Assembly (NCBI GenBank): GCA_023423275.1
Contig: JAFAFW010000096.1
Coordinates: forward strand, 1 to 64,000
DNA from: Pseudomonadota bacterium
GTDB lineage: Bacteria > Pseudomonadota > Alphaproteobacteria > Rhizobiales > Hyphomicrobiaceae
Reading direction: 5' to 3'
Length of the DNA: 64,000 nt
The notes below the pieces were generated by a model. The model made no database searches. It saw nothing but the letters and a program-made list of their open reading frames with translations, and was not told where the DNA came from. The stretch's first letter is position 1; each line of letters opens with the position of its first letter. Made by a program: the position numbers and the translations under genes. This document shows positions 43,136-52,011 of this stretch, one piece after another.

Positions 43136-43354
43136 TCAGATTCCTCGCGACAGAACAAGCATGGCAGCGGGCACGCCCTTGGCGTCGGTGTCCACGCCAG
43201 CAGTGGGAATGCCCATATTTGCCTGGAGAACGAGGGCAAGCACCCCCAGCATGGCGAGTTTCAAACCGAGCGCCGCTCGCCAACCGGATTGTCTTCCCCC
43301 ATCGTCGGGATCCAAATTGTTCACATCAGGATACACGGCACATACCTCGATCAA
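43136..43354 (-). CDS. possible small membrane protein (72 aa)
   Basis: Reads MIEVCAVYPDVNNLDPDDGG, then a basic residue pair and one hydrophobic helix (about 29-45, ALGLKLAMLGVLALVLQAN), then a Gly/Ala/Val-rich tail. It starts 18 bases after the end of the GGDEF-EAL gene on the same strand, so it could be its second cistron. Alternative frames over the same bases are poorer in composition. Existence is uncertain because the gene is short and no homologue is recognised. Confidence 0.4.
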   Translation of the reverse strand: MIEVCAVYPDVNNLDPDDGGRQSGWRAALGLKLAMLGVLALVLQANMGIPTAGVDTDAKGVPAAMLVLSRGI

Positions 43355-43372
43355 TGTCCTGATCTGCTCTCG

Positions 43373-45664
43373 TCAGGCTGCCAGCGATCTCCTGCCGTCT
43401 TCGGGCACTTTCTTCGGCAGGATCTCGGCAGCAGGCTTCGGCGTACTGAAGTAATAGCCCTGCGCCTCCGTGCAACCGAGCACCGCCAGCTCGTCGAGCT
43501 GCTGCTGGGTCTCGACGCCTTCGGCAACGGTGGTCATGCCGAGATTCGAAGCCAGCGTCGTGATCGCGCGGATGATGACGGTGGCGCTATGTTTCTGGCC
43601 AAGCGTCTTCACGAAGCTGCGGTCGATTTTGATGCGGCTGATCGGATACATCTGCAGATAGCTGAGAGATGAATAGCCCGTCCCGAAGTCATCCAACACG
43701 ATACGGATGCCCAGCGCCTGCAGTTCCTGGAGCTGGCCGATGGTCGTGCCGTCGTGCTGCATCAGAGTCGACTCTGTAATCTCGATCTCCAGGCGATTGG
43801 GCGCCAAACCAGAAGATGCAAGTGCGTTCCTCACGGTATCGACAAGCGTGCCGTCCCTGAACTGGCTCGGTGCAATATTGACAGCGATCTTCAGGTGAGC
43901 GGGTTGGCTCGCCAGCTCCGTGCATGCCGTCTGCAGCACCCAGGCGCCGATCGGCACGATCAATCCGGTTTCCTCGGCAACGGAAATGAATTCCGCCGGA
44001 GAAACGAGGCCACGTTCCGGATGCCGCCAACGCACCAGAGCTTCGAAGCCATTGACCTCCTTCGTCGCAATAGAGACGATCGGCTGATAGTGGACTTCGA
44101 GTTGCTGCTCTTCCAGGGCAACCCGAAGACTGGTTTCGAGCGCATGGCGAGCCTGCACGGAGGCGTGCATGCTCTTATTATAGAAGCAGAAGCGCCCACG
44201 CCCGGCTGCCTTCGCGGCATACAGGGCAAGATCGGCCGCCTTCACGAGATCGGCTGCCGTGCGGGCGTGCTTATGACCCAGGGCCACGCCGATGCTGGCG
44301 CCGACGATGACGCGCAGACCTTCGATGTCGTAGGGCTCCCCGAGGATCTTGACCATGTTCCTGGCGAGTTCCGCGGCGTCATCGTCGTCGATCAGATCCG
44401 CCTGGATGACGGCGAACTCGTCACCACCCAACCTGGCCACGCTGTCATGAGGGCCCAGCGTCGTCTGCAAGCGCTCCGCCACGTAGGTCAGAAGCCGATC
44501 TCCGAGCGGATGGCCGCGGGTGTCGTTGACAAACTTGAAGCCATCGAGGTCGATGAGATGCAGTGCGAATCTCCGGCCGTCCTGGAAGGAGTCGAATGCC
44601 CGGTCTATACCTTCGCTGAACTTCGCGCGATTTGCCAATCCGGTCAGATGATCGTGGCGAGCGATGTGCAGCAGTTCAGCCTCGTGACGGATCCGGCTGC
44701 GCAGCGCCCCGATCACTGCGAACAGCACCAGGATGGAAAGGAACGTCGCACCCGCGACATACTTGCGCCGGTTGCTCTGCCGCGGACCGTCTTCCATGAT
44801 GTCACGGCCGGCCACCACGACGGTGAGCGGATAATCTTTGACAGACCGGATCGCCAGGACACGTTGGTGCCCGGAGATTTCTGCATTGAGCACATCCGTG
44901 CCGTCCTGCCCGCCTCGGCTGTCGTCGACCCTTGTAATGTCATGGAGCTTCTGCCCCACGGAATTCGCGTAGATGCCAGTTCCCGTGCGGATGATGTCAT
45001 CGGTCCCGATGACCGCAACACCCGTACCACGGCCGAGATTGAGGCCACCGTAGGCGGTCGAGAGGTACGTCGGATCGAGTGACAGCACGAGAACGCCACC
45101 AAAGCTGCCATCCTTCTTGTAATAGCGGCGCGTAAACTGGACGGACCATTTACCAGAAGCACGACCAACCACCGGCTTGCTGATAAACAGCGTATCCTGG
45201 TCCGAGTCGACGTGAACTTTATAATGCTCGCGATCACTTAGATCGACCGGCTTCGGCGGATAAAGCATCGCCGTGCTGGTGATCATCATGCCTTTGGGAT
45301 CCATAACCGCCATCTGGACGGTTTTCTCGTCGACGGTGAAATCTTCCTGGAGGAGGCTCGGCCATTCGGCGGTATAGCCGCTGCGCTCATAACTTTGGCG
45401 GAGAAACTTGAGAATGCGATCGATCTCGCTGGCGGTGCGCGAGATGTTTTTTTCGAAAAGCTGCGCCAGGTTCGAGGCTTCCTGAACGATATCGCGTTCA
45501 GCCGCCTTGCGCTCGGTTTCTATATGTTGCCAGACCGCGACCCACACGACGCAGAGCAACACGATGCCAAAGCCAACGGGCTGCAACAGGATCCGCTTGG
45601 AACGCTGCAATGTTCGGTCGGCGATTTTGTATCGATCGGTGGTCATGGCTCGATAAGCGTTCAT
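43373..45664 (-). CDS. membrane-bound GGDEF-EAL protein (c-di-GMP metabolism)
   Basis: 763 residues. Membrane helix about 28-47, periplasmic Cache-like sensor domain (about 50-300), second membrane helix (about 308-328), GGDEF domain (about 345-495) and EAL domain (about 510-750). The diguanylate cyclase motif is intact (RLGGDEFAV), with IDLDGFKFVNDTRGHPLGD. The phosphodiesterase marks are also intact: EALVRWRHP, IEITESTL, DDFGTGYSSLSYL and VAEGVETQQQ. Either or both activities are possible. The c-di-GMP link to motility fits the flagellar neighbourhood, but no operon links it to those genes. Upstream lies an AT-rich leader. Confidence 0.92.
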   Translation of the reverse strand: MNAYRAMTTDRYKIADRTLQRSKRILLQPVGFGIVLLCVVWVAVWQHIETERKAAERDIVQEASNLAQLFEKNISRTASEIDRILKFLRQSYERSGYTAEWPSLLQEDFTVDEKTVQMAVMDPKGMMITSTAMLYPPKPVDLSDREHYKVHVDSDQDTLFISKPVVGRASGKWSVQFTRRYYKKDGSFGGVLVLSLDPTYLSTAYGGLNLGRGTGVAVIGTDDIIRTGTGIYANSVGQKLHDITRVDDSRGGQDGTDVLNAEISGHQRVLAIRSVKDYPLTVVVAGRDIMEDGPRQSNRRKYVAGATFLSILVLFAVIGALRSRIRHEAELLHIARHDHLTGLANRAKFSEGIDRAFDSFQDGRRFALHLIDLDGFKFVNDTRGHPLGDRLLTYVAERLQTTLGPHDSVARLGGDEFAVIQADLIDDDDAAELARNMVKILGEPYDIEGLRVIVGASIGVALGHKHARTAADLVKAADLALYAAKAAGRGRFCFYNKSMHASVQARHALETSLRVALEEQQLEVHYQPIVSIATKEVNGFEALVRWRHPERGLVSPAEFISVAEETGLIVPIGAWVLQTACTELASQPAHLKIAVNIAPSQFRDGTLVDTVRNALASSGLAPNRLEIEITESTLMQHDGTTIGQLQELQALGIRIVLDDFGTGYSSLSYLQMYPISRIKIDRSFVKTLGQKHSATVIIRAITTLASNLGMTTVAEGVETQQQLDELAVLGCTEAQGYYFSTPKPAAEILPKKVPEDGRRSLAA

Positions 45665-45954
45665 TGGTTGTCTTCGCCAACAAGACTTATCGCGATTGCA
45701 CCTAATTGTTTCTTTCTAAAAGGAGGGTTTTTTGAATGCGTTGCGTTGGCTATGGCTAAATATGTGTAAAAATCACAGAGTTTGCTGACTATCCCTGAAA
45801 CAGAACCACAAAGATTTCGCAAACATCTGTAGAAAATATTCTGTTCAGAAACCCAATCGCTGGTATTTGCGAATTTACTCAACCCTGAATACTTTAAATG
45901 AAATAAAACAACCTAAAGTTGCTATTGGCAATCAGCCAAGCAAACGGAACGACA
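45665..45954. other. AT-rich intergenic region with a strong Shine-Dalgarno and a tiny ORF
   Basis: About 290 bases, markedly AT-rich. An AGGAGG at 45721-45726 is followed at 9 bases by ATG 45736, opening a 7-codon frame to TAA at 45757-45759; a TTG at 45732 in another frame gives 18 codons to 45788. Both read away from the GGDEF-EAL gene. No homologue is recognised and no promoter is assigned. The rest contains the presumed promoter of the GGDEF-EAL gene. Confidence 0.4.
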
Positions 45955-45977
45955 AGCCGCTCTCGATGAGAGCGGCT
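45955..45977 (-). terminator. stem-loop after the hyuA-hyuB operon
   Basis: Perfect 10-bp stem AGCCGCTCTC (45955-45964) with GAGAGCGGCT (45968-45977) around a 3-base loop. It lies 16 bases after the hyuB stop on the minus strand. The following bases are only moderately T-rich, so it is a probable rather than certain intrinsic terminator. Confidence 0.6.
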
Positions 45978-45993
45978 CGTATCCGGTTTCAAT

Positions 45994-47688
45994 CTAATCG
46001 TGCTCTTCGGAGGTCAGGCTGACTTTCCCGTCGGCAATATCACGCCGGACCGCCTCCGGATCTCGCGCGGCTGGCGGTCCGTAGCCACCTGCCCCTGCCG
46101 TCTCGATGACCAACCTGTCACCGGGAGCGAGGCGCGTCACGACCTTGGAGGGAATGATCTCTGTCGAGCCATCCGCGCGCGTGATCCACGAGCGCGCGCA
46201 CGCGCCCGGCTCGCCACCGTTCATTCCCGATGCCGGCAGGAAATGACGCTCACCACGATGCGAGAAAGACAATGCGCCCTCGACATCGTCCAGAATTTCG
46301 AATTCCTTGATCTGGCCGAGCCCTCCGCGCCACGTCCCCGCACCACCGGAATCCCGCTTGAGGCTCCAGCGATTGATGCGGATCGGCGCTTCAAGCTCCA
46401 TGGCCTCGGCAGGCAGATTCATACAGTTCGTGACATCGGCCTCAACGGCATCGACACCATCGCTGCCATTGCCCGCACCGCTGCCACCCGCAAGCAACTC
46501 GCCGGTCACGAAGCTTTCTCCGCTCTTGCGCTGACCACCGAACGCCATGACGAGAAGATGACCACTGTTGGCCGCGGGAACGCGATCCGGCGCAGCGTTC
46601 GCGAGAGCCGCCAGCATCGCGGCACAAATCCGCTTGATCGTCGCCGTGCGCGCATTGACCGGCGCCGGGGAACGCGGATTGACGAGGCTCCCCTCCGGCA
46701 GGTTGAGCGAGATTGGCCGGAAACAACCGCCGTTGTTCGGTATGGACGGATCGGTAACCGCCCGAACGACGAAGCACGATGCCGCCAGGCTGCCGGACGG
46801 GACACAATTGACCGGGCCGCGCACCTGCGGGCTCGTGCCGGTCAGATCGAAATGGATCGTGCCATCACCCGGCAAGGTGGCCGTCACCTCGACGCGAATG
46901 CGCCGATCGATGTCGATGCCATCATTGTCGAGATACTCCACGTGTTTCCATGTGCCGGCCGGCAACCGCTTCAAGGCGTCGCGCGTCATTGCTTCGGAAC
47001 GGTCGAGCAGCAATTGGAATGCCGCCAATATCGTGTTGTCGCCGAGCTTCCTCGCTGAATCGGCGAGGCGCACGGCTGCGATCTTGCAGGCCGCGACCTG
47101 TGCATGCAGGTCACCGAGGAAGATGTCCGGAATGCGCACGTTCTGCCGCAAAATCTTGGTCAGCGTCTCGTCGAAGATACCCGCCCGCGCCCATTGGACA
47201 GCCGGAAGGCGCAGCCCCTCCTGATAGATCTCGGTTGAATCCGTTGGCACCGAGCCAGCCGTTTTGCCGCCGACATCCTGATGATGGGTCATGGTGGCGG
47301 CAATCGCGATCGGGCGACCACCCGCGAAGACCGGCATGACCACCGCGACATCCGGCAGATGCGTTCCGCCGCAATAAGGATCGTTGAGGATGTAGACGTC
47401 ACCCGCCTGCATCTGCTCGACCGGGAACACCCGAAGGATTTCGCCGACGGCCGGGATCAGCGTGCCGAGATGGATCGGAATAGCGCAAGCCTGCGCCAGC
47501 GTCGTGCCATCGAGCGTGAAAATACTCGCGGATGCATCGAGCCCCTCCTTGACGATGGGCGAGCACGAGCTTTTCAGCAGTGTCGTCTCCATCTCGTCCG
47601 CGATGCAATCCAGGCGATGGCGCAGGACTTCGAGCGTCACCGGATCGAAGTTTTTAGTGGGGTTTGGTGCCGTTGCCTCACGGGTCAT
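45994..47688 (-). CDS. hydantoinase B / oxoprolinase family subunit (HyuB)
   Basis: 564 residues from the ATG at 47688 (MTREATAPNP), which overlaps the hyuA stop by 4 bases. The family start is FDPVTLEVLRHRLDCIADEM followed by LLKSSCSPIVKEGLDASASI. Later blocks are GDVYILNDPYCGGTHLPDVA, TMTHHQDVGGKTAGSVPTDS and WRGGLGQIKEFEI, all usual for HyuB. With HyuA it forms an ATP-dependent amidohydrolase or, in relatives, a carboxylase acting on hydantoins, 5-oxoproline, acetone or acetophenone. Substrate cannot be read from sequence. A hairpin follows the stop. Confidence 0.92.
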   Translation of the reverse strand: MTREATAPNPTKNFDPVTLEVLRHRLDCIADEMETTLLKSSCSPIVKEGLDASASIFTLDGTTLAQACAIPIHLGTLIPAVGEILRVFPVEQMQAGDVYILNDPYCGGTHLPDVAVVMPVFAGGRPIAIAATMTHHQDVGGKTAGSVPTDSTEIYQEGLRLPAVQWARAGIFDETLTKILRQNVRIPDIFLGDLHAQVAACKIAAVRLADSARKLGDNTILAAFQLLLDRSEAMTRDALKRLPAGTWKHVEYLDNDGIDIDRRIRVEVTATLPGDGTIHFDLTGTSPQVRGPVNCVPSGSLAASCFVVRAVTDPSIPNNGGCFRPISLNLPEGSLVNPRSPAPVNARTATIKRICAAMLAALANAAPDRVPAANSGHLLVMAFGGQRKSGESFVTGELLAGGSGAGNGSDGVDAVEADVTNCMNLPAEAMELEAPIRINRWSLKRDSGGAGTWRGGLGQIKEFEILDDVEGALSFSHRGERHFLPASGMNGGEPGACARSWITRADGSTEIIPSKVVTRLAPGDRLVIETAGAGGYGPPAARDPEAVRRDIADGKVSLTSEEHD

Positions 47689-49742
47689 GCGGTCTTCTCC
47701 AGAACAAGTGCGGCTCCGGCTACGACGGTCGCCTGCCAATCAGCGGGAAGCAGCGTCGTCGAATCCTCCTGCTCGATGATCGCAGGACCAGCCACGCGCT
47801 CGCCGGCCGCGAGCTTCGCGCGCTCGTAGACATTGGCTTTGCAGAATTGCGGCTCACCGCCCGCGAACAGAACCGACCGCTCTCCCTTCAGCGCCGTTTC
47901 CGGAGACGCGCCTGGCGTGCCACCAATGGCGACTTTTGGCTGCCAGACGACGTGTACGGTCCTGAGGTTCACGATCTTCGCCGGCGCTCCTGTCTTGTGT
48001 CCGTTGATCCTTTCGTGCGCGGCTTCGAAAGCGGCATAGAGGTCACCCAGCGGATCGGCCGCGGCGAGATCGAGCGGCACCTCGATGAAATGACTCTGGC
48101 CCATATAGCCGACGTCAGCCAGCGTTCGCCGTTCGCGAACCAGCCCTTCGACATGCTCGGCTTGCATCAGCGCATCGGCGCGCGCGTCGAGTTCACCGAG
48201 AAGCGCGCGAATGCTCGCGAGGTCGGTGGCGGCAAGGGGAGCGTGAAACGCACCCGAAACCTCATGCGCGACGGGAGCCGCCAGCAGCCCGGCCGCCGCC
48301 AGCACACCGGGAAAGCGCGGCACCAGAACGCGGCGAATATCCAGCTCCGCCGCCAGTGCCGTGGCGTGGAGACCGCCTGCTCCACCGAGTGGGACCAAGG
48401 TGAACTCGCGAGGATCATGACCGCGATTGACCGATACCAGCCGGATCCCATCCGCCATGTGTGCGTTGGCAATCCGGTGAATCCCGAGCGCCGCCTGCGC
48501 AACGGTGATCCCCAAAGGATCGGCGATGGTCTCCTTGATAACCTGGTGAGAAAGCTCCGGCTGCAGTGGCAGCGTTCCACCGGCGAAGAACACAGGATTC
48601 AGATATCCGAGCACGATGGAAGCATCCGTGACCGTTGCTTCCCTGCCGCCGCGACCGTAACAGGCCGGCCCTGGATCGGCGCCTGCCGACTGCGGACCGA
48701 CACGCAACCCACCACCGGTATCCAGCCAGGCGACTGATCCGCCTCCCGCACCAAGCGTCGTGACATCCAGCATCGGCACGCGAACCGCATAGCCTGCGAT
48801 CTTCGTCTCCGGCCGTACATCGACACGGCCATCGTTGATGAGAGCGATGTCGCTGGATGTGCCGCCGACATCGATCGTGATCAGATCACCGTACCCCGCC
48901 TCAGCCCCCACGGCCGCACCGCCGAGGGCACCAGCCGCCGGACCGGACAGGAACAGGCGGACGGGACGCTCCCGCGCGACCGACGCAGCCGCAAGCCCGC
49001 CCCGAGACTGCATGACCTGAAGGGGCGCGGGAACCTTTGCGGCCGCGAGATGTGTTCCCATATTCTCCAGGTAACGATCGACAGTCGGCTTGATATACGC
49101 ATCGAAGGCAGTCACGACCGTGCGCTCATATTCGCGAAATGCCGGATCGACTTCCGATGACAGCGAGATCGGAATTCCCGGCATCGCGGTTCGCACGCGT
49201 GCGGCAACGCGTTGCTCGTGCTCCGGGTTGAGAAAGGAAAACAGCAGCGAGATGGCAACCGCTTCGACATTTTCCCGCTTCAGCACGGAGATCGCATCGT
49301 CGATCGAGCTCTCATCGAGAGGCACGAGCACCTGTCCGTCGGCCGCGATGCGCTCCCGAACCTCGACACGGCGTGACCCCGGCGCGAGCCATCCTGGTGT
49401 TTCGGGCGTCAATCTGAGGTCGTACATCTGGCTGCGGATCTGGCGACCGATTTCGAGAATGTCGCGAAAGCCCTCGGTGGTGATGATCCCGACCCGCGCG
49501 CCCTTCCGTTCAATGACGGCATTGGTGGCCACGGTCGTTCCATGAGTAAAGCGATGGATCTCGTCGCCCCGCACATCCCAGCGCCTGGACAGCTCGGTGA
49601 GCGCAGCCGCCACCGCCTCGCTCGGGTTGGCGCGCGCCGACGGAACCTTGAAAATCGACGTGCCGCGATGACCGATCGCGATCACGTCCGTGAACGTGCC
49701 GCCGATATCGATGCCGATATTCGTGCCTTCCTCCGCCCCCAT
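47685..49742 (-). CDS. hydantoinase A / oxoprolinase family subunit (HyuA)
   Basis: 685 residues. Actin-fold ATPase subunit: phosphate-binding IGIDIGGTFTDVIAIG (9-24) and HGTTVATNAVIERKGARVGI, then a second phosphate loop around DLITIDVGGTSSDIALIND. The C-terminal domain has PLGGAGGLHATALAAELDIR and the ending AAGERVAGPAIIEQEDSTTL. Works with HyuB. Divergent from the CoA-transferase gene with about 190 bases between the starts, so both may share a control region. The ribosome-binding site reads GGGTGAG just before the ATG. Confidence 0.93.
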   Translation of the reverse strand: MGAEEGTNIGIDIGGTFTDVIAIGHRGTSIFKVPSARANPSEAVAAALTELSRRWDVRGDEIHRFTHGTTVATNAVIERKGARVGIITTEGFRDILEIGRQIRSQMYDLRLTPETPGWLAPGSRRVEVRERIAADGQVLVPLDESSIDDAISVLKRENVEAVAISLLFSFLNPEHEQRVAARVRTAMPGIPISLSSEVDPAFREYERTVVTAFDAYIKPTVDRYLENMGTHLAAAKVPAPLQVMQSRGGLAAASVARERPVRLFLSGPAAGALGGAAVGAEAGYGDLITIDVGGTSSDIALINDGRVDVRPETKIAGYAVRVPMLDVTTLGAGGGSVAWLDTGGGLRVGPQSAGADPGPACYGRGGREATVTDASIVLGYLNPVFFAGGTLPLQPELSHQVIKETIADPLGITVAQAALGIHRIANAHMADGIRLVSVNRGHDPREFTLVPLGGAGGLHATALAAELDIRRVLVPRFPGVLAAAGLLAAPVAHEVSGAFHAPLAATDLASIRALLGELDARADALMQAEHVEGLVRERRTLADVGYMGQSHFIEVPLDLAAADPLGDLYAAFEAAHERINGHKTGAPAKIVNLRTVHVVWQPKVAIGGTPGASPETALKGERSVLFAGGEPQFCKANVYERAKLAAGERVAGPAIIEQEDSTTLLPADWQATVVAGAALVLEKTA

Positions 49743-49933
49743 GCTGCACTCACCCTTTCACGCGTTCCGTCTGATCAGTCCCGCCCGCTCGAACGGCAAC
49801 GTCCTATACCGCGCTGCTTCTGTCGAGAGGGTGGAACTGCATGGCTCAGCCTCTGGTCGGGCAAGCCTGAAGCTTGTAGATGCTCGGGCGTGCCTTGAAT
49901 CCCTCTCTCGCCGTTCGTAAGGAATCACCCTGC

Positions 49934-51808
49934 GTGGATAAGTTGTGCCTCAAAGATGCAGCGCGATGCGCCGAGGCGATCGTGAGCCGGGTTGGCCGGG
50001 ATATAAAGCTTGCCGTGCCGATCGGCATCGGCAAGCCGATCCTTCTGCTGAACGCACTCTACCGCCTGACTGAATCCGACCGCAGGATCAAGCTCGACAT
50101 CTTTACCGGCTTGACACTGACGCGGCCGCAATTCCGCAGCACGTTGGAACGGCGCTTTGCGGAACCGATGCTCCAGAGATTGTTCCCGACCTATCCTGAG
50201 CCGGCGTACGTGGCGGCCCTGCGCCGGAACGAGCTGCCGGCAAACATCGGCGTCAATGAGTTCTTTCTGCAGGCCGGCGCATGGCTGACCAACAAGCGCG
50301 TTCAGCGGGACTATACGAGCCTCAACTACGCACACGTCGCCGCTCATCTGGAACGCATCGGGATCAATGTATTCGCGCAGTTGCTGGCTCCTGGCATCGG
50401 CCGCGATGAAAACCGCGTCAGCCTGAGTTCGAACACGGACATCACACTCGATATGGCGCCGTATGTGGACGCATGCCGCCGCACCGGCCGGCCCATCGCT
50501 GTCGCCGGCGAGCTCAATTCCAACCTGCCGTTCATGCCGGGCGCCGCGTCCATCGCGCGGGACCACTACGATGTCCTGCTCGAGCCGGAGGGACCGGCTT
50601 ATGACCTGTTCGCTCCGCCCAAAGAGATCGTGTCGCTCGCCGATTACGCCATGGCGCTCCATGCCGCCACGATGATCAAGGATGGCGGGACGCTGCAAAT
50701 CGGGATCGGCTCATTCTCCGACGCGCTCACACACGCCCTGGTGCTGAGGCACACGAACAACCACGCTTTCCGCGCACTTATCGAAAAGCTCGGCGAACCG
50801 CTGCCGCCGGATGCCGAACTTGAACCCTTTTCACGGGGCCTTTACGGCTGCACGGAAATGCTGGTGGATGGATATCTCACCCTTCGCCGCGCAGGCATTC
50901 TGAGCCGCCGTGTTCCGACGCCGGAGGGAGGAAACGCTCTGCTTCATGCCGGTTTCTTCGTTGGCAATCGGGCATTCTATGAGGAACTGAGACGGCTGCC
51001 GGCGGAGGCCCTGGACGAGATCCGCATGAGCCCGATCTCCTATACCAATACGCTCACCGGCGACGCCAAACGCAAACGAACCGAGCGCGCCCACGCCCGC
51101 TTCGTCAACACGGCGATGACCGCAACACTGCTCGGTGCGATTTCGTCCGACGCCCTGGGTGACGGACGGGTGGTGAGCGGCGCCGGGGGACAACTCGATT
51201 TCGTGACGATGGCACACGAGCTGACGGATGCGCGATCCATCATCGCGGTGCGCAGCACACGCCGGCAGGGGCGTCAGACAACATCGAACATTGTCTGGGA
51301 CTATGCCAATGCGACGATCCCAAGGTCGCTGCGCGATATCGTTGTGACGGAATATGGCATCGCCGATCTCCGCGGCAGGTCCGATCGCGATACGATCGCC
51401 GCCATGCTGCGCGTCTCAGACACCAGATTTCAGCCGAAGCTGAAGGATCAGGCGCAACGCGCGGGCAAACTCGAGGACACCTTCCCACTCCCATCGAGCG
51501 CTGTCGACAACCGGCCTGAAAAAATCGAGGCCGCCCTGATGCCCGCGCGACGCGAAGGACTGCTGCCGGAGTTCCCACTCGGCAGCGATATGACCGAGGT
51601 CGAGCAGTCGCTGATCGGTCCGTTGTCTGCGCTGAAAGGCGCATCCTATGGCGAGATCGGACGCATGATGGCCGCCGGTCTCTCCCGCCAAGCTCCCACC
51701 TCGGCGGAAACTGCAGCGCTTGATCGGCTGAGCTTGAGTACGCCCGAAAACCTGTCGGATCGCGCCTGGCGTATTCTGGTGCTTGGAGCGTTGCGCCGCC
51801 CAGCCTGA
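49934..51808 (+). CDS. acetyl-CoA hydrolase/transferase family protein
   Basis: 624 residues from GTG 49934 (AAGGA ribosome-binding site at 49919-49923); an ATG at 49880 would add 18 residues lacking similarity to the usual start. The family's opening is ARCAEAIVSRVGRDIKLAVP followed by IGIGKP. The C-terminal half has KDGGTLQIGIGSFSDALTHA, RGLYGCTEMLVDGY, GQLDFVTMAHELTDARSIIA and VTEYGIADLRGRSDRDTIAA, typical of AcCoA hydrolase/transferase C-terminal domains. It is longer than succinyl- or acetate-CoA transferases. It may transfer CoA among the pathway's acids. Divergent from hyuA, 203 bases before the GntR gene. Confidence 0.9.
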   Translation: MDKLCLKDAARCAEAIVSRVGRDIKLAVPIGIGKPILLLNALYRLTESDRRIKLDIFTGLTLTRPQFRSTLERRFAEPMLQRLFPTYPEPAYVAALRRNELPANIGVNEFFLQAGAWLTNKRVQRDYTSLNYAHVAAHLERIGINVFAQLLAPGIGRDENRVSLSSNTDITLDMAPYVDACRRTGRPIAVAGELNSNLPFMPGAASIARDHYDVLLEPEGPAYDLFAPPKEIVSLADYAMALHAATMIKDGGTLQIGIGSFSDALTHALVLRHTNNHAFRALIEKLGEPLPPDAELEPFSRGLYGCTEMLVDGYLTLRRAGILSRRVPTPEGGNALLHAGFFVGNRAFYEELRRLPAEALDEIRMSPISYTNTLTGDAKRKRTERAHARFVNTAMTATLLGAISSDALGDGRVVSGAGGQLDFVTMAHELTDARSIIAVRSTRRQGRQTTSNIVWDYANATIPRSLRDIVVTEYGIADLRGRSDRDTIAAMLRVSDTRFQPKLKDQAQRAGKLEDTFPLPSSAVDNRPEKIEAALMPARREGLLPEFPLGSDMTEVEQSLIGPLSALKGASYGEIGRMMAAGLSRQAPTSAETAALDRLSLSTPENLSDRAWRILVLGALRRPA

Positions 51809-51933
51809 CGCACGCTCAGTCCGGCGATCATCCAGACTTCATCATTTGAGATCGTTCGGTGACGCTGCCGCGTTGCCCGCAAGGTCGCGCGCTGGCGCAA
51901 TGCATTCCCTCGGTCTGAAATCTCGCCGACAAG

Positions 51934-51978
51934 ATTGTGAACAATAATGTTGACATATGCAGCGAGACGATTTGATAT
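51934..51978 (+). promoter_or_regulatory. candidate promoter and operator for the GntR-led operon
   Basis: A 12-bp palindrome ATTGT-GA-ACAAT (51934-51945) is typical in form for GntR/FadR-family operators. A TTGACA -35 element begins 4 bases later (51950-51955), followed by a 17-base spacer and TGATAT (51973-51978) as a weak -10. It lies 33 bases upstream of the GntR start. Autorepression is inferred. Confidence 0.45.
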
Positions 51979-52011
51979 CGACACTGAGGAAACGCAAGAG
52001 CGGGCAAGCAA

